In this document: positions 55,932 through 64,000 of the stretch, in pieces
How the letters are laid out: the number at the start of each line of letters is the position of its first letter
Numbering within the stretch: the first letter of the stretch is position 1
Translations under genes and position numbers: made by a program
The notes under the pieces: model-generated
Databases searched by the model: none
What the model was told of the DNA's origin: nothing
The model's input: only the letters and a program-made list of their open reading frames with translations
Source: Sphingobacterium detergens
GTDB lineage: Bacteria > Bacteroidota > Bacteroidia > Sphingobacteriales > Sphingobacteriaceae
Assembly: GCF_003610355.1 (NCBI RefSeq)
Contig: NZ_RAPY01000001.1
Location: 2,100,500-2,164,499 of the forward strand
DNA: 64,000 nt
Direction: 5' to 3'

Positions 55932-56315
55932 ATGAATAAAATAAATGAACAATCCGCAAGTCAATATCTTGCCGATCATTATGGGGAAATAAAAGAAGAG
56001 ATCAATGACCTGTCATCCCGAAGGAATTTTGCTGGGATATTTCAAGCCATTGTGAACCATATCAATTACCTACTTTCTAATGGCCAGATCGAAAAAATTG
56101 GCAATCGATTAAAATATATGGGATGGCTTTATAGAAGGGGAAATGAACAGGTACGCAACATCATCGAAAATCTCTTTGTGCGTTCTTTTCGGGGAATGAA
56201 AAGAAGATGCACATCCGAAGAATGGATCTATATGTATCAGCAGATTCCAAAAAATCTTAAACAAATTTATTTGTTGCAAAGCAACAGCTATATCACTCAA
56301 AAATCTTTTATATGA
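55932..56315 (+). CDS. DUF7674-like small cytoplasmic protein of the kdp operon
   Basis: 127 residues, all-helical, no signal peptide or membrane helix. Similar proteins (DUF7674 by recollection) precede kdpFA in Bacteroidota. Visible: ADHYGEIKEEINDL, IVNHINYLLSNGQIEKIGNRLKYMGWLYRRG and NLFVRSFRGMKRRC. The stop overlaps the kdpF start by 4 bp (ATGA), a sign of coupled translation. A regulatory or assembly role is inference. Confidence 0.7.
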   Translation: MNKINEQSASQYLADHYGEIKEEINDLSSRRNFAGIFQAIVNHINYLLSNGQIEKIGNRLKYMGWLYRRGNEQVRNIIENLFVRSFRGMKRRCTSEEWIYMYQQIPKNLKQIYLLQSNSYITQKSFI

Positions 56316-56389
56316 CAGCACTATTTGTAGTAGCTATTGGTGTATTCGTTTACATCTGCTACGTACTGCTAAAACCAGAGAAATTTTAA
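56312..56389 (+). CDS. kdpF: KdpF small subunit
   Basis: 25 residues: MTALFVVAIGVFVYICYVLLKPEKF, one membrane helix ending in the LLKPEKF tail typical of KdpF. It stabilises the KdpABC complex in the inner membrane. Overlaps the previous gene by 4 bp and lies 110 bp before kdpA. Confidence 0.82.
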   Translation: MTALFVVAIGVFVYICYVLLKPEKF

Positions 56390-56499
56390 ATCACAATAGC
56401 TGATGAAAGAAGACAAGAAAAGGTTAAAATCTTATGTAGATAAGGGACAACAGAATTTCATCAGATAGTATGTAGAGAAATTAAATAATATTAACAGAA

Positions 56500-58188
56500 A
56501 TGAATACAGAAATTTTAGGAATAATCGTAATGTTTGTCATAACAGTATTGCTTGCAATACCGTTAGGCAAGTACATTGCAAAAGTCTATGGAGGCGAAAA
56601 AACACTGCTTGACCCCATATTTAATCCCATAGAGCGAATCTTTTATAAAGTCAGCGGGATCAATCCACAGACGGAAATGAACTGGAAACAACAGATGGTA
56701 GCGATGGTCAGCATCAATATGATCTGGTTTTTAATGGGTATGCTCATCTTGATGACACAGGGCAGCCTGCCACTGAACCCGGACAATAATCCGAGTATGT
56801 CGGCGGATCTCGCATTCAATACTGTCATTTCATTTGTCGTTAACTGTAACCTGCAACACTATTCGGGTGAGACTGGGCTCAGTTACCTGGGGCAATACTG
56901 GTTGATGTTCCTACAATTTGTAAGTGCGGGTATCGGTATGGCAGCTGCCGTACTTGTATTCAGAGCATTCCGTGATCGCACAGCAAGTACATTGGGAAAT
57001 TTTTACAACTATTTTGTAAAATCATGTACACGTATATTATTACCGCTTTCATTGCTTGTGGCTATCATCCTTGCTTTTGAGGGTACACCAATGACTTTTG
57101 AAGGGAAAGATACCATTACAACGCTGCAAGGTGATACTGTAGCCGTGTCGAGAGGTCCTGCTGCTGCCTTTGTAGCCATTAAACATATCGGAACAAATGG
57201 CGGCGGATTTTATGGTGCAAACTCTGTCCACCCATTTGAAAATCCTTCGTATCTCTCCAATATGGTCGAGATGGTCGCGCAGATGATTATCCCCTTAGCC
57301 ATGATCTTTGCGCTGGGTATCTTCATCAAGCGACGGAAGCTCTCCTGGATGATATTTGGTGTCATGACAGTCGGCTTCCTTTTGCTTGTCATTCCGAATA
57401 TTATGATGGAGACCAAAGGTAATCCAGCGATTGCTGCGATGGGAGTCGATAATTCTCTCGGAGCAATGGAGGGTAAAGAGATCCGCTTTGGAGCGCCCGC
57501 ATCCGGTTTTTGGAGTATCGTGACCACGGTAATCTCGACAGGATCGATTAATGCCATGCACGATAGCACTATGCCTCTATCCGGTATGAACGAGTTGCTT
57601 GCCATGATGATAAATGCCTTCTACGGCGGTTGTGGCGTAGGTATCCTGAACTTCTTTATTTTCATCATTCTTGCCGTATTTATCAGTGGACTGATGGTTG
57701 GTCGGACACCTGAGTTTTTAGGAAAAAAAGTGGAAGCCAGAGAAATGAAAATCGCGATGATTATCGCACTGCTGCATCCATTTCTAATCCTGGTGGGCAC
57801 AGCTTTAGCAGCTGCATTACCACAATACACCGCAGCAACGCTAAACAATCCTGGATTCCACGGCTTTAGTGAAATGCTTTACGAATACACATCATCGGCA
57901 GCAAATAATGGTAGTGGCTTTGAAGGATTGGGAGACAACAGCCTATGGTGGAACGTCAGTACAGGTTTCGTACTCATTCTGTCCCGCTTCTTACCGATTA
58001 TCGGACCTGTGGCCATCGCCGGTTTATTGGCTGAAAAGAAATTTATTCCTGAGGGAGATGGAACATTGAAAACAGATACAGCAACTTTCGGACTTATGGT
58101 ATTTGCTGTCATAGCCATTGTCGCTGCACTTTCCTTTTTCCCTGCATTGGCATTAGGCCCTATTGCGGAGTATTTCTCACTTTATTAA
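56500..58188 (+). CDS. kdpA: KdpA, potassium-binding subunit of the Kdp ATPase
   Basis: 562 residues with ten membrane helices. Selectivity-filter segments are recognisable: NCNLQHYSGE (first loop), GTNGGGFYGANSVHPFENP (second) and the later GSINAMHDS and EGLGDNSLWW loops. KdpA binds and channels K+ inside the KdpFABC complex. Full length for the family; followed 22 bp later by kdpB. Confidence 0.97.
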   Translation: MNTEILGIIVMFVITVLLAIPLGKYIAKVYGGEKTLLDPIFNPIERIFYKVSGINPQTEMNWKQQMVAMVSINMIWFLMGMLILMTQGSLPLNPDNNPSMSADLAFNTVISFVVNCNLQHYSGETGLSYLGQYWLMFLQFVSAGIGMAAAVLVFRAFRDRTASTLGNFYNYFVKSCTRILLPLSLLVAIILAFEGTPMTFEGKDTITTLQGDTVAVSRGPAAAFVAIKHIGTNGGGFYGANSVHPFENPSYLSNMVEMVAQMIIPLAMIFALGIFIKRRKLSWMIFGVMTVGFLLLVIPNIMMETKGNPAIAAMGVDNSLGAMEGKEIRFGAPASGFWSIVTTVISTGSINAMHDSTMPLSGMNELLAMMINAFYGGCGVGILNFFIFIILAVFISGLMVGRTPEFLGKKVEAREMKIAMIIALLHPFLILVGTALAAALPQYTAATLNNPGFHGFSEMLYEYTSSAANNGSGFEGLGDNSLWWNVSTGFVLILSRFLPIIGPVAIAGLLAEKKFIPEGDGTLKTDTATFGLMVFAVIAIVAALSFFPALALGPIAEYFSLY

Positions 58189-58210
58189 ACATTGATTAAA
58201 GAAATTAGAA

Positions 58211-60220
58211 ATGAACAAAAATACATCACTGTTTCAAAAAGACATGGTACAGGAAGCACTGAAACAGTCTTTTGTGAAACTAAACCCGAAAACAATGTTC
58301 CGCAATCCGGTTATGTTTACCGTATGGATCGGAACTGTGGTCATGCTGATCGTCAGTTTATGGACCTTGGCAGGAGCACAAGGACAGGGAAGTTTTGGTT
58401 ACAACTTTGCCGTATTTGTCATATTATTACTCACACTGTTGTTTGCCAACTTTGCTGAGGCCATTGCCGAAGCAAGGGGAAAAGCGCAGGCGGATAGCCT
58501 GCGCAAAACAAGAGAAGAAACTCCAGCCAAACTTAAAAGCGGCCAGACCATCTCCTCTGCGCAGTTAAAAAAAGGTGATATTTTCGTCTGCGAAGCCGGC
58601 GATATTATCCCCTCAGATGGTGAGATCGTAGAAGGACTTGCCACAATTGATGAAAGTGCCATCACCGGTGAATCCGCCCCCGTCATTCGGGAAGCAGGTG
58701 GAGACAAAAGCTCCGTAACAGGTGGAACCAAGGTGCTTTCCGATAAAATAGTCGTGCAGGTAACCACACAACCCGGTGAGAGCTTCCTTGATAAAATGAT
58801 CGCCCTGGTAGAAGGTGCTTCAAGACAAAAAACACCCAATGAAATCGCCTTGACTATTTTACTGGCAGGCTTTACATTGGTATTTATCATCGTCTGTGTG
58901 ACATTAAAACCATTTGCAGATCATGCGAATGTCGGCATCACCATTGCATCATTCATTTCCCTATTTGTCTGTCTTATCCCGACGACAATTGGGGGATTAC
59001 TTTCAGCAATAGGTATCGCCGGAATGGACAGAGCCCTACGTGCAAATGTTATTACCAAAAGTGGTAAGGCTGTGGAAACCGCAGGTGATATTGATGTATT
59101 GTTATTGGACAAAACAGGAACAATAACCATCGGTAACCGTAAGGCTACTCATTTTCACCCCGCACACGGTATTGATGAGAAAAAATTAATAAAAGCAGCT
59201 GTATTGAGCTCTATGGCTGATGAAACGCCCGAAGGTAAATCTATTATAGAACTTGCCGGAATCAATCCGCTGAGCTATGAAGTGAAGAACCCTGCATTCA
59301 TCAAGTTTACAGCTGAGACACGAAGTTCAGGTATAGACTATGAAAACATACGTATCCGAAAAGGTGCAACTGATGCGATTAAAAATCTTGTTACAGGAGC
59401 TGGCAATAGATTCCCGGAAGAAGTCGAAGAAAGTGTTAAGGCGATCTCCCAAAATGGAGGAACACCACTAGTGGTTTCCGAAAATGACATCGCCCTGGGT
59501 GTGATCGAACTACAAGATATCATCAAACCCGGTATTCATGAAAGGTTTGAACGTCTTCGTAAAATGGGGATCAAAACAGTGATGGTAACAGGTGACAATC
59601 CCTTGACCGCGAAGTTTATTGCCGATAAAGCTGGTGTGGATGATTTTATCGCCGAAGCCAAACCAGAGGACAAAATGAACTACATCAAAAAAGAGCAATC
59701 CGAAGGCCGCTTAGTGGCTATGATGGGTGACGGAACAAATGACGCTCCAGCTTTGGCGCAGGCCGATGTGGGCGTTGCCATGAATTCGGGCACGCAGGCA
59801 GCAAAAGAAGCCGGAAATATGGTTGACCTAGACAACGACCCGACCAAACTGATCGAGGTGGTTGAAATCGGTAAACAATTATTGATGACCAGGGGAACAT
59901 TAACGACCTTTAGTATCGCCAATGATGTCGCTAAATATTTTGCGATTATTCCCGCCCTGTTTATCACCGCTATTCCAGCGCTACAGGGACTGAATATCAT
60001 GAAATTGCATAGCCCAGAAAGCGCTATTCTGTCAGCCGTTATTTTCAATGCCATTATTATCCCGATGTTAATTCCATTGGCACTTAAAGGTGTTGCCTAT
60101 AAACCGATTGGAGCAAGCGCCTTATTGCGCCGAAACCTACTCATATTCGGATTGGGCGGGATTACCGTTCCTTTTCTAGGTATTAAGGTGATTGATATGT
60201 TCGTCGCTATTTTCTTTTAA
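58211..60220 (+). CDS. kdpB: KdpB, P-type ATPase catalytic subunit
   Basis: 669 residues. The phosphorylated Asp is D300 in LLDKTGTIT. Other marks: ITGESAPV (actuator domain), [15 protein letters not shown] and [22 protein letters not shown] (phosphorylation domain), and membrane segments as in other KdpB. Hydrolyses ATP to pump K+. Co-transcribed with kdpA and kdpC. Confidence 0.97.
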   Translation: MNKNTSLFQKDMVQEALKQSFVKLNPKTMFRNPVMFTVWIGTVVMLIVSLWTLAGAQGQGSFGYNFAVFVILLLTLLFANFAEAIAEARGKAQADSLRKTREETPAKLKSGQTISSAQLKKGDIFVCEAGDIIPSDGEIVEGLATIDESAITGESAPVIREAGGDKSSVTGGTKVLSDKIVVQVTTQPGESFLDKMIALVEGASRQKTPNEIALTILLAGFTLVFIIVCVTLKPFADHANVGITIASFISLFVCLIPTTIGGLLSAIGIAGMDRALRANVITKSGKAVETAGDIDVLLLDKTGTITIGNRKATHFHPAHGIDEKKLIKAAVLSSMADETPEGKSIIELAGINPLSYEVKNPAFIKFTAETRSSGIDYENIRIRKGATDAIKNLVTGAGNRFPEEVEESVKAISQNGGTPLVVSENDIALGVIELQDIIKPGIHERFERLRKMGIKTVMVTGDNPLTAKFIADKAGVDDFIAEAKPEDKMNYIKKEQSEGRLVAMMGDGTNDAPALAQADVGVAMNSGTQAAKEAGNMVDLDNDPTKLIEVVEIGKQLLMTRGTLTTFSIANDVAKYFAIIPALFITAIPALQGLNIMKLHSPESAILSAVIFNAIIIPMLIPLALKGVAYKPIGASALLRRNLLIFGLGGITVPFLGIKVIDMFVAIFF

Positions 60221-60236
60221 TCCGTAAATAAATCAA

Positions 60237-60282
60237 GAGGGATAAAATCTCAAAGGACTTGTTTCCTTGCAGTTTTACCCTC
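60237..60282 (+). other. Hairpin between kdpB and kdpC
   Basis: GAGGGATAAAA (60237-60247) pairs with TTTTACCCTC (60273-60282) except for one bulged A. It lies inside the operon in a 78-bp spacer and may adjust mRNA stability or the ratio of the subunits. Confidence 0.45.
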
Positions 60283-60298
60283 ATAAAATATAACTGAA

Positions 60299-60865
60299 AT
60301 GAAAAAACACATTTTACCCGCATTAAAGCTGACCATCATTATGATCCTGTTCTTTACAGTGATCTATCCATTAGCTGTCTGGGGAATGTCCCAGTTTTCC
60401 TCCAACGCGGGAAAGGGAAAAATCATTGAGCATAATGGTAAAAAGTACTATTCAAATATTGGTCAGGCCTTCACAGCCGACAAATACTTTTGGTCGAGAC
60501 CGTCTGCCGTAAATTATAATGCTGCCGGTTCAGGAGCGAGTAACAAAGGGCCTTCAAATGAAGAATATCTTGGTCAGGTGCAGGCACGTATCGATACATT
60601 TTTAGTACACAACCCTGGTATCAAAAAATCCGAAATACCCGTCGATCTGATTACCGCAAGTGGAAGTGGATTAGATCCAAATTTTTCTGTTCAGGCGGCC
60701 AAAGTTCAGGTCAAACGTATCGCTATTGTACGAGGTATAGAAGAACAGAAAATAAATCAATTGATCGAGGAAAATACTGAAAGCCCTTTATGGGGAATTT
60801 TCGGTCCTCAAAAAATCAATGTGTTAAAGCTCAACATCGCCTTGGATAAGTTGGCGAGCAGATAA
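60299..60865 (+). CDS. kdpC: KdpC subunit of the Kdp ATPase
   Basis: 188 residues with one N-terminal membrane helix (LTIIMILFFTVIYPLAVWG) and a soluble domain with the family segments YFWSRPSAVNYNAAGSGASN and DLITASGSGLDPNFSVQAAKVQVKRIA. KdpC helps ATP binding by KdpB. Normal length. Confidence 0.96.
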   Translation: MKKHILPALKLTIIMILFFTVIYPLAVWGMSQFSSNAGKGKIIEHNGKKYYSNIGQAFTADKYFWSRPSAVNYNAAGSGASNKGPSNEEYLGQVQARIDTFLVHNPGIKKSEIPVDLITASGSGLDPNFSVQAAKVQVKRIAIVRGIEEQKINQLIEENTESPLWGIFGPQKINVLKLNIALDKLASR

Positions 60866-60936
60866 AAAACTCCAACCAAGAACCTATCATGCTTTGTTTA
60901 GCTGCTTTTTCGGCTAAGCAGGGCGGATAGATTAAT

Positions 60937-60970
60937 AATTCCCCTTGGCAATTTGTTTAAGGGGAATTTG
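60937..60970 (+). terminator. Hairpin between kdpC and the kdpD-like gene
   Basis: AATTCCCCTT (60937-60946) and AAGGGGAATT (60959-60968) form a perfect 10-bp stem, followed by TGTAAGTTTAT. It could end most transcripts of kdpFABC and leave less for the sensor genes. Confidence 0.55.
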
Positions 60971-60996
60971 TAAGTTTATAAAAGTTATCACATGTT

Positions 60997-62118
60997 ATGG
61001 ATGAAAGAAAAAGTGCAGAACATTTTTTAAATCTGATTCAGAAATCCCGAAGAGGTAAATTCAAACTCTATATCGGGATGAGTGCCGGAGTTGGGAAGAC
61101 CTTCCGTATGCTTCAGGAAGCACATGCGCTTTTACAGAGTGGTATCGATGTCAGGATCGGTTATATCGAAACCCATCAGCGTATCGAAACCCATGCGTTG
61201 CTGGCTGGTCTTCCAATGATCCCAAGGAGAACCTTATTTTACAAAGGCAAGGAGCTTGAGGAAATGGATGTACAGGCTATTGTCAATCTTAGACCCGAAG
61301 TGGTTATTGTTGATGAACTGGCGCATACAAATATAGAAGGCAGCAAAAACGAAAAAAGATGGCAGGATGTGATGGATATCCTTGATGCCGGTATCAATGT
61401 CATCAGTGCTGTAAACATTCAACATATTGAGAGCCTCAATGATGAAGTCCGAGATATCACAGGTATTGATGTACAGGAGCGTATTCCGGACAGTGTGGTT
61501 GCCCAGGCCGATGAAGTTGTCAATATCGACTTAACAGCAGAGGAGCTGATTAATAGGCTAAAGGAAGGTAAGATTTATGAAAGTTCAAAAATAACCGCAG
61601 CTCTCAACAATTTCTTCAAAAGTGAACATATTCTGCAGTTGCGCGAACTCGCATTAAAGGAAGTCGCTTCGCAGGTGCAAAGGAAGGTCGAAACGGAGGT
61701 TGTCCTCAATCGAAATGTTAAAAAAGAACGTTTTCTGGCCTGCATCAGTTCAAACGAACAAACGGCCAAAAATGTCATCAGGAAAACTGCCCGTCTGGCC
61801 AATTACTATAATAGCAAGTGGTATGTCATGTATGTACAGGTTCCCAAAGAGAGCGTAGACAGGATTGCATTGGATAAACAGCGACATCTCATCAACAACT
61901 TTAAACTGGCTACCGAACTGGGGGCTGAAATTATTAAGGTAAAGGCCAAGAACGCTACCAAAGCCATTATTAAAGAATGTGAAGAACGTATGATCACGAC
62001 GGTCTGTATCGGTAAACCACATATCAATCTGATTAAGATCATTCTCGCAACTGATACATTCAATGCTTTATTAAATAAATTGTCTCAGGAAAATATTGAT
62101 CTCGTAATATTGTCATAA
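60997..62118 (+). CDS. KdpD N-terminal sensor protein without kinase
   Basis: 373 residues: KdpD domain with Walker A GMSAGVGKT (27-35) and Walker B-like VVIVDELAHTN (about 107), followed by a universal-stress-protein-type domain (RFLACISSNEQTAKNVIRKTARL, then TVCIGKP and DLVILS). In E. coli these are the first 370 residues of KdpD; here the protein stops before the membrane and kinase parts. The next gene starts 1 bp after this stop and encodes a kinase. The two probably work as one sensor. Confidence 0.92.
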   Translation: MDERKSAEHFLNLIQKSRRGKFKLYIGMSAGVGKTFRMLQEAHALLQSGIDVRIGYIETHQRIETHALLAGLPMIPRRTLFYKGKELEEMDVQAIVNLRPEVVIVDELAHTNIEGSKNEKRWQDVMDILDAGINVISAVNIQHIESLNDEVRDITGIDVQERIPDSVVAQADEVVNIDLTAEELINRLKEGKIYESSKITAALNNFFKSEHILQLRELALKEVASQVQRKVETEVVLNRNVKKERFLACISSNEQTAKNVIRKTARLANYYNSKWYVMYVQVPKESVDRIALDKQRHLINNFKLATELGAEIIKVKAKNATKAIIKECEERMITTVCIGKPHINLIKIILATDTFNALLNKLSQENIDLVILS

Positions 62119-62119
62119 A

Positions 62120-63859
62120 ATGAAAATTAAAGCAAAATTAACATTTGGAGTAGGGCTCCTATTTATATTGATCGTAGCCTTAGCTGTTATTAGCGGATGG
62201 TATGTTAATCAGCTCAAAAGAGACACGAATAATATACTTGTTGCAAATTACAACACCTTGCTCTATTCCCGGAATATGCTTCTGGCGTTGGAAGATATCA
62301 GCAAGGATGCGGCGGCAATTGACACATTTCAAAATAATTTGACGCTACAGATGGGAAACGTGACTGAAATCGGCGAGATCGAGAGGACAAACCTAATTGT
62401 AAAGCACTTCAATTCGCTTAAAAATAAACCCGATGATGCACAACTAAGCTCATCCATCCGAAAAGACATCACCGAATTAATGCGGCTAAATATGGATGCG
62501 ATCAGTAGAAAAAGTAACATTGCAGATGAAACTGCCCGCAGAGCAATACTCATCATCTCATTTACAGGAGCACTCTGTTTTCTGATCGCTGTCATATTAC
62601 TGATCAATCTTCCGTCCAATATTGCCAATCCCATCCGGGAGCTAACCGAAAGCATCAAGGAAATTGCCAGCCAAAATTATTCAAAACGCGTCAACTTTGG
62701 CGGACATAACGAATTTGGAGATCTGGCACGATCATTTAATACCATGGCTGAGAAGCTGGAAGAATATTCGGACAGCAAATTAGAGAAGATCCTGAAAGGG
62801 AAAAAGCGGATCGAAACCTTGATCGACAACATGCATGATCCTGTTATTGGTATCGACGAAAATAAAAAGGTCCTATTTGCCAACGATGAAGCCTTGAATA
62901 TATCAGGACTGCGAAAAGAAGATTTCATTGGAAAAGCCGTACAAGATATCGCCGTCACCAATGATCTGATCCGGGATATTATAAAAGACATCTTTCTACC
63001 AGCACCAAAAAGCAACAAAGCCGAACAGTTGAAGATCTATGCGGATGGTAAAGAAAGTTATTTTGAGAAGGAAGTCATCGACATCAATATCGTCCCCACC
63101 GGCGAAACAGATATTAAATTTATCGGCCAGGTGATCCTATTGCGTAATATTACCCCCTTTAAAGAGCTTGATCTTGCCAAAACAAATTTTATGGGAACGG
63201 TATCGCATGAGTTTAAAACACCTATTTCATCCATTCAGATGGGCGTACAACTGTTGGAGAATGAAAAAGTAGGTCTTTTAAATAGCGAACAAAAAGACCT
63301 GATCAATGGGATAAAAGACGATACCGACAGACTACTGAAAATAACAGGAGAGCTCCTCAATATAACACAGGTCGAAAGCGGCTCTATACAAATCAATCTG
63401 CTACCATCGGAGATCAAGCCCATTATCGAATATGCTGTCAACGCAAATAAGTCTGCGGCCGACAATAAAAACATACAGATAGCAATTGAGATGGACGAAG
63501 ATGCCTCAACCGCGGTGACCGACAGTGAAAAATCGGCTTGGGTCCTGACCAATTTAATTTCCAATGCGATACGGTATTCGTACGAGAATTCGAAGATATC
63601 CATCAAAACGGAACGGGAGAATAATCAGGTCAGGTTTTCGGTCTCGGATACCGGACAAGGAATACAGTCCCAATATCTAAAAAAGATTTTTGAACGGTAT
63701 TTCCGTATTCCTGGCACCAAGAAAGAAGGTACTGGTTTAGGCCTGAGTATCAGTAAGGAATTCATCGAGGCACAGGGCGGAGAAATCTGGGTCGAAAGTG
63801 AGTACGGTGCCGGAAGTGCCTTTTATTTTACACTTAATATGGATAATAAAGCCGTGTGA
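62120..63859 (+). CDS. Sensor histidine kinase, kinase half of the split Kdp sensor
   Basis: 579 residues: membrane helix (about 8-27), periplasmic helical region (about 28-135), second helix (about 143-165), HAMP (about 170-225), PAS (about 230-350), HisKA with H363 in TVSHEFKTPISS, and the ATP-binding domain (NLISNAIRYS, VSDTGQGI, GTGLGLSIS). It does not have the four-helix membrane unit of classical KdpD. It starts 1 bp after the KdpD-type gene. The likely partner is the NtrC-type regulator at 54082. Confidence 0.92.
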   Translation: MKIKAKLTFGVGLLFILIVALAVISGWYVNQLKRDTNNILVANYNTLLYSRNMLLALEDISKDAAAIDTFQNNLTLQMGNVTEIGEIERTNLIVKHFNSLKNKPDDAQLSSSIRKDITELMRLNMDAISRKSNIADETARRAILIISFTGALCFLIAVILLINLPSNIANPIRELTESIKEIASQNYSKRVNFGGHNEFGDLARSFNTMAEKLEEYSDSKLEKILKGKKRIETLIDNMHDPVIGIDENKKVLFANDEALNISGLRKEDFIGKAVQDIAVTNDLIRDIIKDIFLPAPKSNKAEQLKIYADGKESYFEKEVIDINIVPTGETDIKFIGQVILLRNITPFKELDLAKTNFMGTVSHEFKTPISSIQMGVQLLENEKVGLLNSEQKDLINGIKDDTDRLLKITGELLNITQVESGSIQINLLPSEIKPIIEYAVNANKSAADNKNIQIAIEMDEDASTAVTDSEKSAWVLTNLISNAIRYSYENSKISIKTERENNQVRFSVSDTGQGIQSQYLKKIFERYFRIPGTKKEGTGLGLSISKEFIEAQGGEIWVESEYGAGSAFYFTLNMDNKAV

Positions 63860-63923
63860 TTAGATGCCATATATTTCGTCTAATTTGTGCCATTAATAAA
63901 AAAAGAATAGACTTTAGATTTCA

Positions 63924-63948
63924 CTGCAAATTTTAACTTAATTTGCAG
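63924..63948. repeat. Inverted repeat before the last start codon
   Basis: CTGCAAATT (63924-63932) and AATTTGCAG (63940-63948) pair perfectly around 7 bp, 13 bp before an ATG. It could be an operator or a leader hairpin, and it may also end the Kdp sensor transcript. Confidence 0.5.
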
Positions 63949-63961
63949 GAAAAACTAAATT

Positions 63962-64000
63962 ATGTCTGGACATAACACCGCAGAATTCCATAAAAGGATC
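63962..64000 (+). CDS. Start of a gene cut by the window end
   Basis: ATG at 63962 followed by 12 open codons (SGHNTAEFHKRI) to the edge. Too little to identify; the A-rich upstream bases suit a Bacteroidota start. Confidence 0.4.
   Translation, partial: MSGHNTAEFHKRI

Noticed and set aside
56403..56468. 21-codon frame (KEDKKRLKSYVDKGQQ) between kdpF and kdpA
   Set aside because: Very short, no membrane helix or known counterpart in kdp operons; cannot be told from leader sequence.
1..64000. CRISPR arrays, tRNA, rRNA, riboswitches, complete insertion elements, replication origin
   Set aside because: I looked for regularly spaced repeats, cloverleaf-like segments, conserved rRNA stretches and intact transposase pairs and saw none; I could not run a covariance search, so small RNAs may be missed.

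Overview
The window looks like chromosomal DNA of a Sphingobacterium-like member of the Bacteroidota. The signs are a SusC/SusD pair, promoters of the TTTG-N18-TAnnTTTG type, fimbrillin-type lipoproteins, many small secreted lipoproteins, LytTR and one-component LuxR/AraC regulators, and almost no Shine-Dalgarno sequences. I saw no rRNA, tRNA, CRISPR array or intact mobile element. The genus is inferred from overall character, not from a search.

Layout. 1-3184: two thioredoxin-fold (TlpA/ResA-like) exported proteins. 3240-12770: an MscS-type channel, an FtsX-type ABC permease, two outer-membrane barrel proteins and a LytS/LytTR-type two-component pair, with 21-bp-phased direct repeats in front of both barrel genes and a broken duplicate of one promoter upstream of the channel gene. 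12889-15694: small lipoproteins. 16129-18773: an arsenic resistance operon (arsR, DUF6428, phosphatase-like arsenate reductase, ACR3 pump) with two copies of an ArsR-type operator. 18889-19255: a dead thioredoxin gene. 20046-25858: a minus-strand respiratory cluster of two divergent CydA-like membrane proteins that each carry a C-terminal cytochrome c domain, two very small membrane proteins (one resembling CydX), a cytochrome c lipoprotein, an AraC regulator and two related Cys-motif membrane proteins.

26024-44009: a glycan utilisation locus. One seven-gene operon encodes two GH2 enzymes, a sodium/solute symporter, an RraA-type protein, an enolase-superfamily dehydratase, an SDR dehydrogenase and an SMP-30 lactonase. 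A divergent AraC regulator and a SusC/SusD/lipoprotein operon accompany it. Together these could cut a beta-glycoside, oxidise the free sugar to an aldonate, dehydrate it and cleave it without phosphorylation.

44737-53501: a lipoprotein with a metzincin-like zinc site and a discoidin domain, gene and IS3 debris, a pentapeptide-repeat protein, a fimbrillin-like lipoprotein with a short partner peptide, a membrane-anchored LuxR-type regulator and a beta/gamma-crystallin lipoprotein. 53580-63859: a high-affinity potassium (Kdp) locus in which KdpD is split into two proteins and the usual KdpE is replaced by an NtrC-type sigma54 activator. The activator gene and the structural operon start with duplicated control regions: a large palindrome, a sigma54-like promoter about 96 bp downstream, and a paralogous small membrane protein.
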